Assembly (NCBI GenBank): GCA_045600125.1
Contig: JAZRXH010000101.1
Span: 4,391 to 68,390 of the forward strand
Direction of reading: 5' to 3'
DNA length: 64,000 bases
Source of the DNA: SIG622 sp045600125
Lineage (GTDB): Bacteria; Bacillota; Clostridia; Oscillospirales; CAG-382
Each line of letters starts with the position of its first letter. The first letter of the stretch is position 1. Below, in pieces: positions 26,470 through 34,926 of the stretch. A model generated the notes under the pieces. The model saw nothing but the letters and a program-made list of their open reading frames with translations. It was not told where the DNA came from and did not search any database. The position numbers and the translations under genes are program-made.

Positions 26470-26515
26470 CAGAAAAAACGCCGAACAAAACCGTCCGGCG
26501 TTCTCTTTTTCTTGT
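26470..26515. terminator. Bidirectional intrinsic terminator
   Basis: AACGCCG and CGGCGTT flank an 11-base loop, with A-rich bases before and CTCTTTTTC after. It lies between the convergent PIG-L and YegP-like genes and has T-runs on both strands. Confidence 0.85.
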
Positions 26516-26532
26516 TATAAATTATAAAGGAA

Positions 26533-26901
26533 TCATTCAGCCTTTACGATGGGCGCTTCGGGAGCGTTCTTCTTGACGCTGGCGATGCCGTTCAGACAGC
26601 TTGCCTTCGCCTTGTAGCCTTCGGAGGTAGCGATGATCTCGCCGTTCTTTGCCTTGAGGCGGAAACGGAACTCGCCTGCCTTATCGGCGTACACTTCATA
26701 CTTCGGGTGCTTGAGAACCTCGAAGCCCTCGACCGTCTGGTCTTCGACCTCGGCTGCGCAGTTATTCTTTACGCTTTCGATGCCACTATTGCAGGAGCCT
26801 TCTGCGGAATAAATCTGAGAGGAGGCGATGATCTCGCCGTTGCCTGCTACGAGGTCAAACTTGAAGCCTGTCTTTGCTTCCTTTACTACAAACTTTCCCA
26901 T
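26533..26901 (-). CDS. YegP family protein (two DUF1508 repeats)
   Basis: A 122-residue protein made of two DUF1508 units: GKFVVKEAKTGFKFDLVAGN... at about 2-50 and KYEVYADKAGEFRFRLKAKN... at about 66-112. Each has the GEIIA(S/T)S strand and a Cys-x-x-Gly-I-x-SVK helix. DUF1508/YegP proteins are small cytoplasmic proteins of unknown role. The ATG at 26899-26901 follows AAAAGGATGG. Single gene with a consensus promoter at 26984-27012. Confidence 0.9.
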   Translation of the reverse strand: MGKFVVKEAKTGFKFDLVAGNGEIIASSQIYSAEGSCNSGIESVKNNCAAEVEDQTVEGFEVLKHPKYEVYADKAGEFRFRLKAKNGEIIATSEGYKAKASCLNGIASVKKNAPEAPIVKAE

Positions 26902-26983
26902 TTTTGATCCATCCTTTTCTATAAGAATTAAACTGCCGACAGAAATCCAAATGAGAGAGCAACTGCCGCCAATCTTCGGTTTC

Positions 26984-27012
26984 ATTATAGCAAAACGGTG
27001 TCCGCTTGTCAA
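26984..27012 (-). promoter_or_regulatory. Sigma-A promoter of the YegP-like gene
   Basis: Minus-strand TTGACA (27007-27012), 17-base spacer and TATAAT (26984-26989), full consensus. Confidence 0.9.
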
Positions 27013-27064
27013 TAGTTTTTTCCAAAAACAGACGGTGAATAAGGCAAAAATTGTACAAAGCGAC

Positions 27065-27105
27065 AAAAAAGAGGGACAAAGACGAAAAAATCCGTCTCTG
27101 TCCCT
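27065..27105 (-). terminator. Intrinsic terminator of the ABC exporter-DUF1854-darA operon
   Basis: The 13-base stem AGGGACAGAGACG / CGTCTTTGTCCCT (27093-27105 and 27072-27084) is followed on the minus strand by CTTTTTTG. Confidence 0.9.
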
Positions 27106-27121
27106 GCCTTTTTACGTCTTC

Positions 27122-27448
27122 TCAGACCTTGCCGCTTTCGTCCACGTTGAGAACAAAATAGGTGGCGCCGCCCACGGTGACCTTATCCGGTACGCCGTCA
27201 TGGACAAGACCTCTTCCGAGGGTGGACACGGTGGGATTGACCACCTTCCGGGTGGAGCTGTACTTGGCGATGATCTCCTTGACTCTTTCGACCTTACTGT
27301 CGTCGGTGCCCACAAGAAGAGTGGTGTTGCCGATCATGAGGAAGCCGCCGGTGGTGGAGAGCTTGGTGACGAAATAGCCCTCGGCGGTGAGAGCGGATGC
27401 TACGGTGGCGCTGTCATCGTTGTTGACGATCGCAAGAACGAGTTTCAT
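27122..27448 (-). CDS. darA: Cyclic-di-AMP receptor, DarA/PstA family
   Basis: A 108-residue PII-like protein. Family marks are MKLVLAIVNNDD at the start, TKLSTTGGFLMIGNTTLLVG (residues 28-47, the strand-loop that contacts c-di-AMP) and the C-terminal GGATYFVLNVDE strand. DarA trimers bind the second messenger c-di-AMP in Bacillota; their targets are mostly unknown. The ATG at 27446-27448 follows AAAGGA. It is the last gene of a three-gene operon with DUF1854 and an ABC exporter, which links c-di-AMP sensing to that transporter; the link is an inference. Confidence 0.92.
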   Translation of the reverse strand: MKLVLAIVNNDDSATVASALTAEGYFVTKLSTTGGFLMIGNTTLLVGTDDSKVERVKEIIAKYSSTRKVVNPTVSTLGRGLVHDGVPDKVTVGGATYFVLNVDESGKV

Positions 27449-27502
27449 ATGTCTTCTTTCCTTTCGGTCATTATTTTTCGTGCCGTGTGGCAATTCCATG
27501 CG

Positions 27503-27991
27503 TCAAAGCTCGGAATTGAGAAGTCTTATGCTTCTTCTGTCCAGTTTTTTATAATCGGGAATCTCGTAGCGGTTATCGTTGGAGTCCCGGACGAGGACTC
27601 TGCCGTCGTAAAGAACCTTGATGTCGTTGTGCCGGTTGCGGATGGTAAAGCTCTGCACGCCCCGGTCGGTATCCACCGTCCACTTGAGGATGCCGAATTT
27701 TTCGCTGATATCGAGGATGCCGCAGATCTTCGGGATAAGATAGTATTCCTCGAGGGCATCCTCTACGACCCTCGCAGATTCCGGCATGAGGGCGTCGAGG
27801 CTCCGGATGATGGCGTGCTCTTTTCCCTCCGAGTCGAGAAGGGTGATGTACTGCCGCAGACCGCTCACCGGGAAGAGTCTTCTCGGCTCGAGGCTCTCGA
27901 TCCTTTCGCCGCCGAAGAATTCGACGTCTACAAGGCACATATCCCGTCTTGTGAACCGGGCTTCGTCGCCGTCAATATATCTTCGTGCCAT
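27503..27991 (-). CDS. DUF1854 domain protein
   Basis: A 162-residue protein matching the DUF1854 pattern: FTRRDMCLVDVEFFGGERIE near residues 14-33, VSGLRQYITLLDSEGKE near 43-59, a PESARVVEDALEEYYLIPKI helix near 70-89 and a tail with KVLYDGRVLVRDSNDNRYEIPD. In other bacteria DUF1854 proteins are found with ABC transporters linked to cyanophycin metabolism. Here it starts on the last bases of the exporter gene, so the two are surely co-translated. The molecular role is unknown. Confidence 0.85.
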   Translation of the reverse strand: MARRYIDGDEARFTRRDMCLVDVEFFGGERIESLEPRRLFPVSGLRQYITLLDSEGKEHAIIRSLDALMPESARVVEDALEEYYLIPKICGILDISEKFGILKWTVDTDRGVQSFTIRNRHNDIKVLYDGRVLVRDSNDNRYEIPDYKKLDRRSIRLLNSEL

Positions 27992-30279
27992 TACTCAAAT
28001 CTCTCCTCCTCTTTGGATTTGCGGATCTTTTCGGACATGGACTGGATCTCGACCAGCTTGTAATACTTGCCCTTCTTTGCCATCAGCTCTTCGTGGGTGC
28101 CGTTCTCGATGATCTCGCCCTTATCCACCACGATGATTTTGTTCGCTTTACGCAGAGTGGAAAGACGGTGGGCGATCATGAGGGTCGTTCTGCCGCTGAT
28201 GAGGCGCTCGATGGCTTCCTGAATGAGGTTTTCCGTTTCGGAATCGACAGAAGCGGTAGCCTCGTCGAAAATGAGCATGCTCGGGTTCTTGAGGACGGCT
28301 CTGGCGATGGAAATTCTCTGCCGCTCACCGCCGGAAAGTCCGATACCCCGCTCGCCCAGCATGGAATCGTAAGCGTCGGGCTGACGGGCGATGAACTCAT
28401 GGGCGTTGGCAATCTCGGCGGCGTGGATGACCTCCTCGACTCTTGCGTCGGGGCTTCCGTAGGCGATGTTGTTGAACACCGTATCACGGAAGAGCATGGG
28501 CTCCTGCTGTACGTAGCCGATTTTCGAGCGGTAGTAGGTAAGGTCGATATTTTTGATGTTCTGCCCGTCCACGAGAATCTCGCCCTCGTAGTTGTCGTAG
28601 AAGCGCATGAGAAGGTTTATCAGCGTGGACTTTCCCGAGCCGGTGGTGCCCACGATGCCCACGATGTCGCCGGGCTCGATGGTGAGGTTGATGTTCTGGA
28701 GGGTCATCTTGGTGCGGTCGAAGGAGAAGTTCACGTTTCTGAACTCGATTTTTCCCTTGATCTCCGGGCAGTTGCCCTTACCGTTGTCGTCCTCCTCCTC
28801 GGCGTCGATGATGTCGAGGATCCTTTCGGCGGCGGCAAGCGCATGCTGATAGGAGTCGGAGAGGTTGGCGAAGAAGTTGACCGGCTCATAGAACATGGCA
28901 GCGTAGGAGATGAAGGACATGAGCACACCCGTGGTCAGGCTTCCGGTCCCGCGAACCACCCATGTACCTCCGACGAGCCATATGAGAAGCGAGCCGCAGT
29001 TCACGAAGAAGGCGACGATATTCGGGAAGGCAGTGGAAATCTTGGCGGAAGCCACGTCCACCCGCAGCCATTCTTTGTTGGTGTCGGAAAATTTATCCAC
29101 GGCTCTCTCCTCGCCTGCGAAGGATTTTACCACCTTGATGCAGGGGAGCGAGTCGGTGAGGATCGAAACGACGGCGGACCATCTTCTCCAGATCCGGCGG
29201 TAGAACGGAAGGATGAGCTTCTTGAAATAACGGGATCCGATGACGATGAACGGGATGGGGATCAGAGAGAGGAGGGTGAGTTTCCAGTTCATGAGCAGCA
29301 TGATGACCACGATGCCGATGAGCTTGAAGAACTCGACCACGACCTCCTGCGTCACTCTGAGCATGAACGCCTGAATGGTATTCGAGTCGCCGCTGATACG
29401 GTTGATGACCGAGCCCGTGGAGGTCTTGTCGTAGAACCGCATGGGAAGATGCTGTGCCTTGCGGTATACGTCGTTCCGAAGGGAATAGACCATGCGGTCG
29501 CCGCTGAGGCGCATCCGGTAACCCCGGAGGATACCGATGGCGTGCTGGAGGAGATGGGCGCCAAGAAGGATGAGAATGACGGTCTTCAGCTTTCCGATGT
29601 CGCTGTTGGGAAGAATGTCATCGACAAGGTTCTTGGTCACGTAAGGCGGGAGCAGGGACAGAGCCGTGGAGATAACGGCGAGCAGAAGACAGAACACGAT
29701 ATTCCATATCTCCGGCTTCAGGTATTTCACAAGCTTTGCCACTACCTTGCCCTTGGACTGGCAGTTTATGCATTCGGCGCCGGGGTGCAGGAGCTGACGT
29801 CCGCACTTCGGGCAGCAGTTCATCATTTTTTCGTAGGTGGCGCCCACCACGTCGTAAGCCCGGTCGAGGTCGCCGCCGGCGCTGACGCTGCGGATGAATT
29901 CCACCGCCATGTCGCACAGAGTGACGATGGCGTAGGAGAAGCGGAAGGTCTCGGTCTTCTTCCCGTCCTTCCCGGTCACGATGAGCCGGGCGTTGCCGTA
30001 CATACGCTTGACCGAGGCGTCGGAAATTTCGTCGTAACGGAAAAGGAGCACGCCGTCTTCCTTCTTCGAGGGGTCGATGCTGATGATGCGCTCGTTCGTC
30101 GCCGCAAGCAGCGTTTCACCGTATCTGGCGCCGAGGGTCAGGTCACCGACGATGAGGAAGAGCAGCTTTTCGGTGCTTTTGCCTTTTCTTTGCTTTTTCG
30201 GTTCGTCCAGTGTTTTTTCGAGGATTTCGAGGATCTCCTTCGATGGCTTTTTGTTGGAAAGAACTCCCGTAAGATCCAT
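27991..30279 (-). CDS. ABC exporter with N-terminal zinc-ribbon extension, partner of DUF1854
   Basis: A 762-residue fused transporter. The N-terminal 145 residues are soluble, with a beta-rich part (EKLLFLIVGDLTLGARYGETLL) and then a zinc ribbon, CCPKCGRQLLHPGAECINC. Six membrane helices follow (about 190-490). The ATPase domain has GTTGSGKST (Walker A), GYVQQEP (Q-loop), LSGGERQR (signature), LIFDEATAS (Walker B) and MIAHRL (switch). It is a type I exporter half-molecule that would dimerise. The start ATG at 30277-30279 follows AAAGGAG. First gene of an operon with DUF1854 and darA. The substrate is unknown. Confidence 0.9.
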   Translation of the reverse strand: MDLTGVLSNKKPSKEILEILEKTLDEPKKQRKGKSTEKLLFLIVGDLTLGARYGETLLAATNERIISIDPSKKEDGVLLFRYDEISDASVKRMYGNARLIVTGKDGKKTETFRFSYAIVTLCDMAVEFIRSVSAGGDLDRAYDVVGATYEKMMNCCPKCGRQLLHPGAECINCQSKGKVVAKLVKYLKPEIWNIVFCLLLAVISTALSLLPPYVTKNLVDDILPNSDIGKLKTVILILLGAHLLQHAIGILRGYRMRLSGDRMVYSLRNDVYRKAQHLPMRFYDKTSTGSVINRISGDSNTIQAFMLRVTQEVVVEFFKLIGIVVIMLLMNWKLTLLSLIPIPFIVIGSRYFKKLILPFYRRIWRRWSAVVSILTDSLPCIKVVKSFAGEERAVDKFSDTNKEWLRVDVASAKISTAFPNIVAFFVNCGSLLIWLVGGTWVVRGTGSLTTGVLMSFISYAAMFYEPVNFFANLSDSYQHALAAAERILDIIDAEEEDDNGKGNCPEIKGKIEFRNVNFSFDRTKMTLQNINLTIEPGDIVGIVGTTGSGKSTLINLLMRFYDNYEGEILVDGQNIKNIDLTYYRSKIGYVQQEPMLFRDTVFNNIAYGSPDARVEEVIHAAEIANAHEFIARQPDAYDSMLGERGIGLSGGERQRISIARAVLKNPSMLIFDEATASVDSETENLIQEAIERLISGRTTLMIAHRLSTLRKANKIIVVDKGEIIENGTHEELMAKKGKYYKLVEIQSMSEKIRKSKEEERFE

Positions 30280-30471
30280 GATCCGATCACTCCTTTCTGC
30301 CGCCGTAACAAAGAGTATCCCAATGCGGGAGGGCAGCGGACAGAACATTTTCGAAGGTTTGCCTATTTTCGGATGACTGACCGTGAGAAGGCTTGCCGCA
30401 AAGGACGGTTTTCGGTTTCGGTACGGCTTTCCGGGAACGTCGGCACGGCAAAACCGCCTTCGGTCAAGATG

Positions 30472-30500
30472 TTTATAGCACAAAGAGCCGGGAAAGTCAA
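30472..30500 (-). promoter_or_regulatory. Sigma-A promoter of the exporter-DUF1854-darA operon
   Basis: Minus-strand TTGACT (30495-30500), 17-base spacer and TATAAA (30472-30477), leaving a leader of about 190 bases. Confidence 0.75.
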
Positions 30501-31054
30501 GCAAAAACGGGGAAAAAAACACGTTTCGGAAATTTGTAGAAAAAAGCGTTATTTTGTCGTCCTTTTTGCCGCAAAATAACGGTATCGGGAAATCGGTCAA
30601 AAGCTCCGCAAAATCCCGTCTGTATTTGCCTTGCGAATCGGTCTTGCCCGTTTCAGACTTTTCCGAATGTATAAAATGTTGAAAAAATACGGGAGGGTAT
30701 TATAAGCAAAAAAACACGACCCATAAAAATCTACACTTTATACATTATACATTGCCGTTTCCGCTTCTCAAAAAACTCAAAAAAACGGAAAGCAAAAAGG
30801 CAAAGGTCCGCAAAATACCCGTTATTTTTCAAACCGTATTTTTTCAAAAAAGGAGAAACGTTCAATAAATAATGTAGAATTGGCGACAGATATGTGTTAT
30901 ACTGTTGAGTGGTTATTTGTAAACACGGCAGAAAACGGTTTTCTTCAGGCAAAAGTCCTTTTCTTTACGTGGCTTGCATTCCCGTGATACGATTTTTTCT
31001 TTGCGCCGTCGTGCATTCAAAAAAGGCGTAAAAGAGAGGAAGGTTAAAAGGTAT
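30501..31054. other. Intergenic stretch before the SLH/beta-helix gene
   Basis: AT-rich, with no gene that I can support. TATACT at 30898-30903 is a possible -10 box for the plus-strand gene, but no good -35 is spaced from it. Confidence 0.4.
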
Positions 31055-34000
31055 ATGAAAATGGCAAAACAAAGAGCAAAAACAAGACTCCGCATTTCGT
31101 CGCTTCTTCTTGGCATACTTCTGACCGTCAGCTGTATCGGCAGTCCCGTACACGTTTCGGCAGCGAGCTACAGTAAGGTGATCAGTTACAGAGATATCAG
31201 TCTTTCCGATATTCCGGCGGTCGATCCCGCCTCTCTGACGGTCATGACACCCTCGAACACACAGGGAATACGTCTTGTTGCCAAGCCGGACAGCGGAAGC
31301 GCCGAGCCCTGCGCTCTGGATCTGAATATCCTCTCTTCCGCCAACGTGCCCGTCTCCGTCCTGCAGTACGTGCAGCTGAAGATCTATTACACGGGAAGCG
31401 CCGCCGTGGGAAAGCGCATGAAGATCGTGATTCCCGAGGAAGCGTTCGGCATTCAGCGCACCCGTGAGGTGTATTCCTCCGAAACGATCGTTTCGAGTAC
31501 CGACGTGCAGAATATCACCTTCAATCTGAAGGATGCGCTCTTTAACAACTACTTCCCCGGCACCATGCTGCCGCCTGTCCGCCTTTATCCCTTCGGGAAC
31601 ATCCCCGTAAAGAACCTCCCCGCCGGCGAGACCGTAAAGCTGAACACCGTTTCCTTCCTCGGCTCCGAGAATCTCTCCTCCGGAACGCCGGTCTGCTATG
31701 AGGTATACTTTGACGGCGGCATCCCCGGCTGCAGCGGCACGGCGCCGGATCCTCTCCTTCTGCCCGTCGGCTCTGCCTTCACCCTTCCCGAATGCCCCTT
31801 CACCCGGGAGGACGGTCGGTTCATGAACTGGATCTGCTCCGCCGACGGCAATCTGTATGCTCCCGGCGACTCCTACACCCTCACCGCAAGAAAATTCACC
31901 GACGGCAATACGACGGCGCAGACATACTTCTACGCCAACTGGACCCACGAGAGCAGCGTGCCGGTGACCCCCACCAAGGCTGTGTCCTACTCCACCTACA
32001 ACGACGGTGTAGTCAATCACCTCGAAACGGCATTCCTCGAAAAGAACTGCGAATTTGACGGCGTCAATACCCTTCGTGTCACACCGAACTTCGCTTATAC
32101 CGCTTCCGCAACCCAGCTCGCCCTTGACTCCTGGAACTGGAACAATATGCCTCTGGACGTGGGCGTCTACAAGTATGTGGACGTGGTCTATTACCTCAAA
32201 TCGGCGAATACCTCTGCGACGGTAAAGCCCCGGATGCAGCTGAGATTCCTCTCAAAGAGCACGCCGGGCTATCCGATTACCCTGACGGTATCCTTCACGC
32301 AGAGTGAAAGCCAGCTTACGAAAAACGAATGGGCGGTGGCTTCCTTTGACATCTCCAGACTTTCGGACGTTCTGAATCCCGCAAGAACGACGGGCACCGT
32401 CAGCCAGCTTCATTTCTACCCCTTCGGCAGCTTTACCGCAAAGACCGACGTTACATATAAAAAATTCCTTGAGAGAAGAGGTCTCTCCGACGGCGACGAG
32501 CTGTATATCGCCGACTTCGTCTTCTACGGTGAAAAGCCGAGGACTGCCTCCGCCATCATTCCCGCTTATCTCGGCGGCTATGACGACGGCACCTTCCGTC
32601 CGAATGCGACTATCACGAGAGCGGAGGGCGCCGCCATGCTGGCGAAGGCTGCCGGCATTACAAACGGTATCCGCACCGGCTTTACCGACGTTGCCTCCTC
32701 CGACTGGTACTTCAGATACGTTGCCGCTCTCGATGCAAAGCACGTCTTCGGCACCGATACCTCCGGCAAGACCTTCTCGGGCGATGAAGACCTTTCCGAG
32801 ACGGATTTCCTGACCTGGATCATGCGGCTCAAGAGCAGTTACGCCGCTTCCTACGCCTTTGAGGGCACAAAGACTCTCACGAGAGGCAGAGCTGCTTACC
32901 TTGTAAGCAACCTGCTCCTCGACAGCTTCGGAACGCAGAGCTTCGGCGGCGCTGTCAGTCCCTTCAGCGACGTATCGACCACTGACTGGTGCTACAACGA
33001 TATCGTCGGCGCCTCGGTGCGCCGCCTGCAGTTCAACGCAAACGGCGGCTCCCGCATTTCCGACGTGCTTGCCATAGGAGCGCAGTCCGCCGAGACCGGC
33101 GGGTACGACTACGCTGCCGGTGTGAACTACGTGGCACAGCTGGATAACCTGACGGCAGAGAAGATCAGTGCAATCCGCAGCGCTCCCTCCGAATACACCC
33201 AGCTGCCCGGTAAGAAGATTTACTACGTCTCCACCAGCGAAGGTACTCCCTACTCTTCGGCAACGTCCGCCACGACAAACATCCGTGTCACCGAGGCGAC
33301 CGGACTTACCGACTTCAATACGGCGGTCAACGGCACAAACTCCAAAATCAATCTCAACCCCGGCGACATCGTCCTCTTCAAGAGAGGCGAGACCTTCCGG
33401 GGAGCCATGACGGCGTGCGACGGCGTGACCTACTCCGCCTACGGCGAGGGTGAAAAGCCTCTGCTCACCCGCTCCCCCGAAAACGCCGCCGTATCTTCCC
33501 GCTGGACTCTGTGGCGCGAGGATGCCGCCACCGGCAAAAAGGTCTGGAAGTACACCGGACCCAAGCAGACCCAGGACGTGGGCGGCATCACCTATACCCT
33601 CTCCTCCGGCGTGACCAAGGTAGGACTTAAGGAGCTCTGCGACTATAAGAACAACGCCTTCTATATGCGAGGCACCTCCAAAGCACTGGACGTATGGACC
33701 ATGCTCGACCGGGACACCGCCTTCTGGCATTCCGGCGCCTACACCGACAACGGCAACAGCGCTTCTGTCCCTGCCACCGACCTCTACTGGCGTTTCGACG
33801 CCGGCAACCCCGGTCTTCTCTGCTCGGATATCGAATTCAACCTTCACACCAACTGCATCACCTGCGGCACCCATTCGAACGTGACCTTTGACAACCTCTG
33901 CATCAAGTACTTCGGCTCTCACGGTATCGGCGCCTCCACCATTGCCAATCTGACCATCCGCAACTGCGAGATCGGCTGGGGCGGCGGTGCGATCCAGTAC

Positions 34001-34672
34001 TACAAGAACGGAAGCGTGACGAGATTCGGCAACGGCGTCGAGATCTACGGCGGTCTCCGCAACTACACGATCGAGAACTGCTACATCTATGAGATCTACG
34101 ATGCGGGCATCACCCACCAGTATTCCAGCTCCACCACGGCGTCCAATCATCTCTTTATGGAAAACGTAAAGTACCTCAATAACGTCATCGAAAAATGCTC
34201 CTACAATATCGAGTACTTCGCCGGAACGCTGACCAACACCGTGAACGGAGCGACGGTATCCTATGAGTCCTTCATGAAGGACGTGGACATAAACGGCAAC
34301 ATCCTCCGGATGGCAGGCTACGGCTGGGGCATGCAGCGTCCCTCCAACGCTCCCTCCAACATCAAGGGCTGGACGCACAACAACCACGCCATCAACTTCA
34401 CACTGCGGAACAACATCATCGACCGTACCATCGACACCCAGCAGAACGCCACCGACTATCTGATGCAGCTCGGTTCCACCTATTACGGCAGTATGCCGCA
34501 GATGACGAATAACGTCTTCGTGCAGGTGCCCGGACGGATCCTGTTCTTCTTCTGCGACACAAGCTATCCCTGCTCCGAGCTTGCCGAAAACGCCGCCAAC
34601 TCTCTGACCGGCACCGGCAACACCGTCTACTTCTACCCCGATGATTTCTCGGAGTACCCCTACGTTCCCTGA
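31055..34672 (+). CDS. SLH-containing secreted beta-helix protein
   Basis: A 1,205-residue exported protein. The signal peptide ends near HVSAAS (about residue 38). Next come a beta-rich region, an InlB/Flg_new-like unit (VYFDGGIPG ... FMNWICSADGNLYAPG ... YFYANW, about 215-295), a second beta-sandwich region and two SLH-like repeats (about 500-650; LGGYDDGTFRPNATITRAEGA and FTDVASSDWYFRYV). The last 450 residues form a right-handed beta-helix of the pectate-lyase superfamily, with rungs such as NVTFDNLCIKYFGSHGIGAS. SLH repeats bind wall polymers, so the protein is probably on the surface and binds or cleaves polysaccharide. Only about two SLH units are visible, fewer than the usual three. 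Confidence 0.8.
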   Translation: MKMAKQRAKTRLRISSLLLGILLTVSCIGSPVHVSAASYSKVISYRDISLSDIPAVDPASLTVMTPSNTQGIRLVAKPDSGSAEPCALDLNILSSANVPVSVLQYVQLKIYYTGSAAVGKRMKIVIPEEAFGIQRTREVYSSETIVSSTDVQNITFNLKDALFNNYFPGTMLPPVRLYPFGNIPVKNLPAGETVKLNTVSFLGSENLSSGTPVCYEVYFDGGIPGCSGTAPDPLLLPVGSAFTLPECPFTREDGRFMNWICSADGNLYAPGDSYTLTARKFTDGNTTAQTYFYANWTHESSVPVTPTKAVSYSTYNDGVVNHLETAFLEKNCEFDGVNTLRVTPNFAYTASATQLALDSWNWNNMPLDVGVYKYVDVVYYLKSANTSATVKPRMQLRFLSKSTPGYPITLTVSFTQSESQLTKNEWAVASFDISRLSDVLNPARTTGTVSQLHFYPFGSFTAKTDVTYKKFLERRGLSDGDELYIADFVFYGEKPRTASAIIPAYLGGYDDGTFRPNATITRAEGAAMLAKAAGITNGIRTGFTDVASSDWYFRYVAALDAKHVFGTDTSGKTFSGDEDLSETDFLTWIMRLKSSYAASYAFEGTKTLTRGRAAYLVSNLLLDSFGTQSFGGAVSPFSDVSTTDWCYNDIVGASVRRLQFNANGGSRISDVLAIGAQSAETGGYDYAAGVNYVAQLDNLTAEKISAIRSAPSEYTQLPGKKIYYVSTSEGTPYSSATSATTNIRVTEATGLTDFNTAVNGTNSKINLNPGDIVLFKRGETFRGAMTACDGVTYSAYGEGEKPLLTRSPENAAVSSRWTLWREDAATGKKVWKYTGPKQTQDVGGITYTLSSGVTKVGLKELCDYKNNAFYMRGTSKALDVWTMLDRDTAFWHSGAYTDNGNSASVPATDLYWRFDAGNPGLLCSDIEFNLHTNCITCGTHSNVTFDNLCIKYFGSHGIGASTIANLTIRNCEIGWGGGAIQYYKNGSVTRFGNGVEIYGGLRNYTIENCYIYEIYDAGITHQYSSSTTASNHLFMENVKYLNNVIEKCSYNIEYFAGTLTNTVNGATVSYESFMKDVDINGNILRMAGYGWGMQRPSNAPSNIKGWTHNNHAINFTLRNNIIDRTIDTQQNATDYLMQLGSTYYGSMPQMTNNVFVQVPGRILFFFCDTSYPCSELAENAANSLTGTGNTVYFYPDDFSEYPYVP

Positions 34673-34693
34673 TTTTCCCGCAGTAAATATGCA

Positions 34694-34732
34694 CACGGCG
34701 GCAATGCTTCACGGCACTGCCGCTGTATTTTT
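34694..34732 (+). terminator. Intrinsic terminator of the SLH/beta-helix gene
   Basis: CGGCGGCA and TGCCGCTG (34696-34703 and 34718-34725; one G-T pair) followed by TATTTTT. Confidence 0.85.
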
Positions 34733-34863
34733 GCATTTTGGCATATTATTATCCGGAAGGACGAAAAGCGGAAAAGCACATCCGGACTTCCTTCTATGGT
34801 ATTTATTCCAAATGCCGGCAGATTTTTTTGTTGAATACGCCGACAATAAATTTGTCAAATCTG

Positions 34864-34892
34864 TTGCGTTATCTGTAAAACTATGTTATAAT
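34864..34892 (+). promoter_or_regulatory. Sigma-A promoter of the NSS transporter
   Basis: TTGCGT (34864-34869), 17-base spacer and TATAAT (34887-34892), 35 bases upstream of the ATG. Confidence 0.8.
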
Positions 34893-34926
34893 AGGATGAT
34901 AAAATACCATTAGGAGGTACTTTTTT

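Noticed and set aside
27985..30579. Plus-strand frame of 864 residues opposite the ABC exporter
   Set aside because: The exporter has all ATPase motifs on the minus strand. The plus frame is His/Glu/Asp-rich and without motifs.
30974..31054. Upstream extension of the SLH/beta-helix protein (27 basic residues before the chosen Met)
   Set aside because: A signal peptide should begin near MKMAKQ; the extension lacks a ribosome site and would spoil the signal.
32252..34696. Minus-strand frame of 814 residues opposite the SLH/beta-helix gene
   Set aside because: Val/Gly-rich shadow of a GC-biased gene; no ribosome site, and it runs across the plus-strand terminator.
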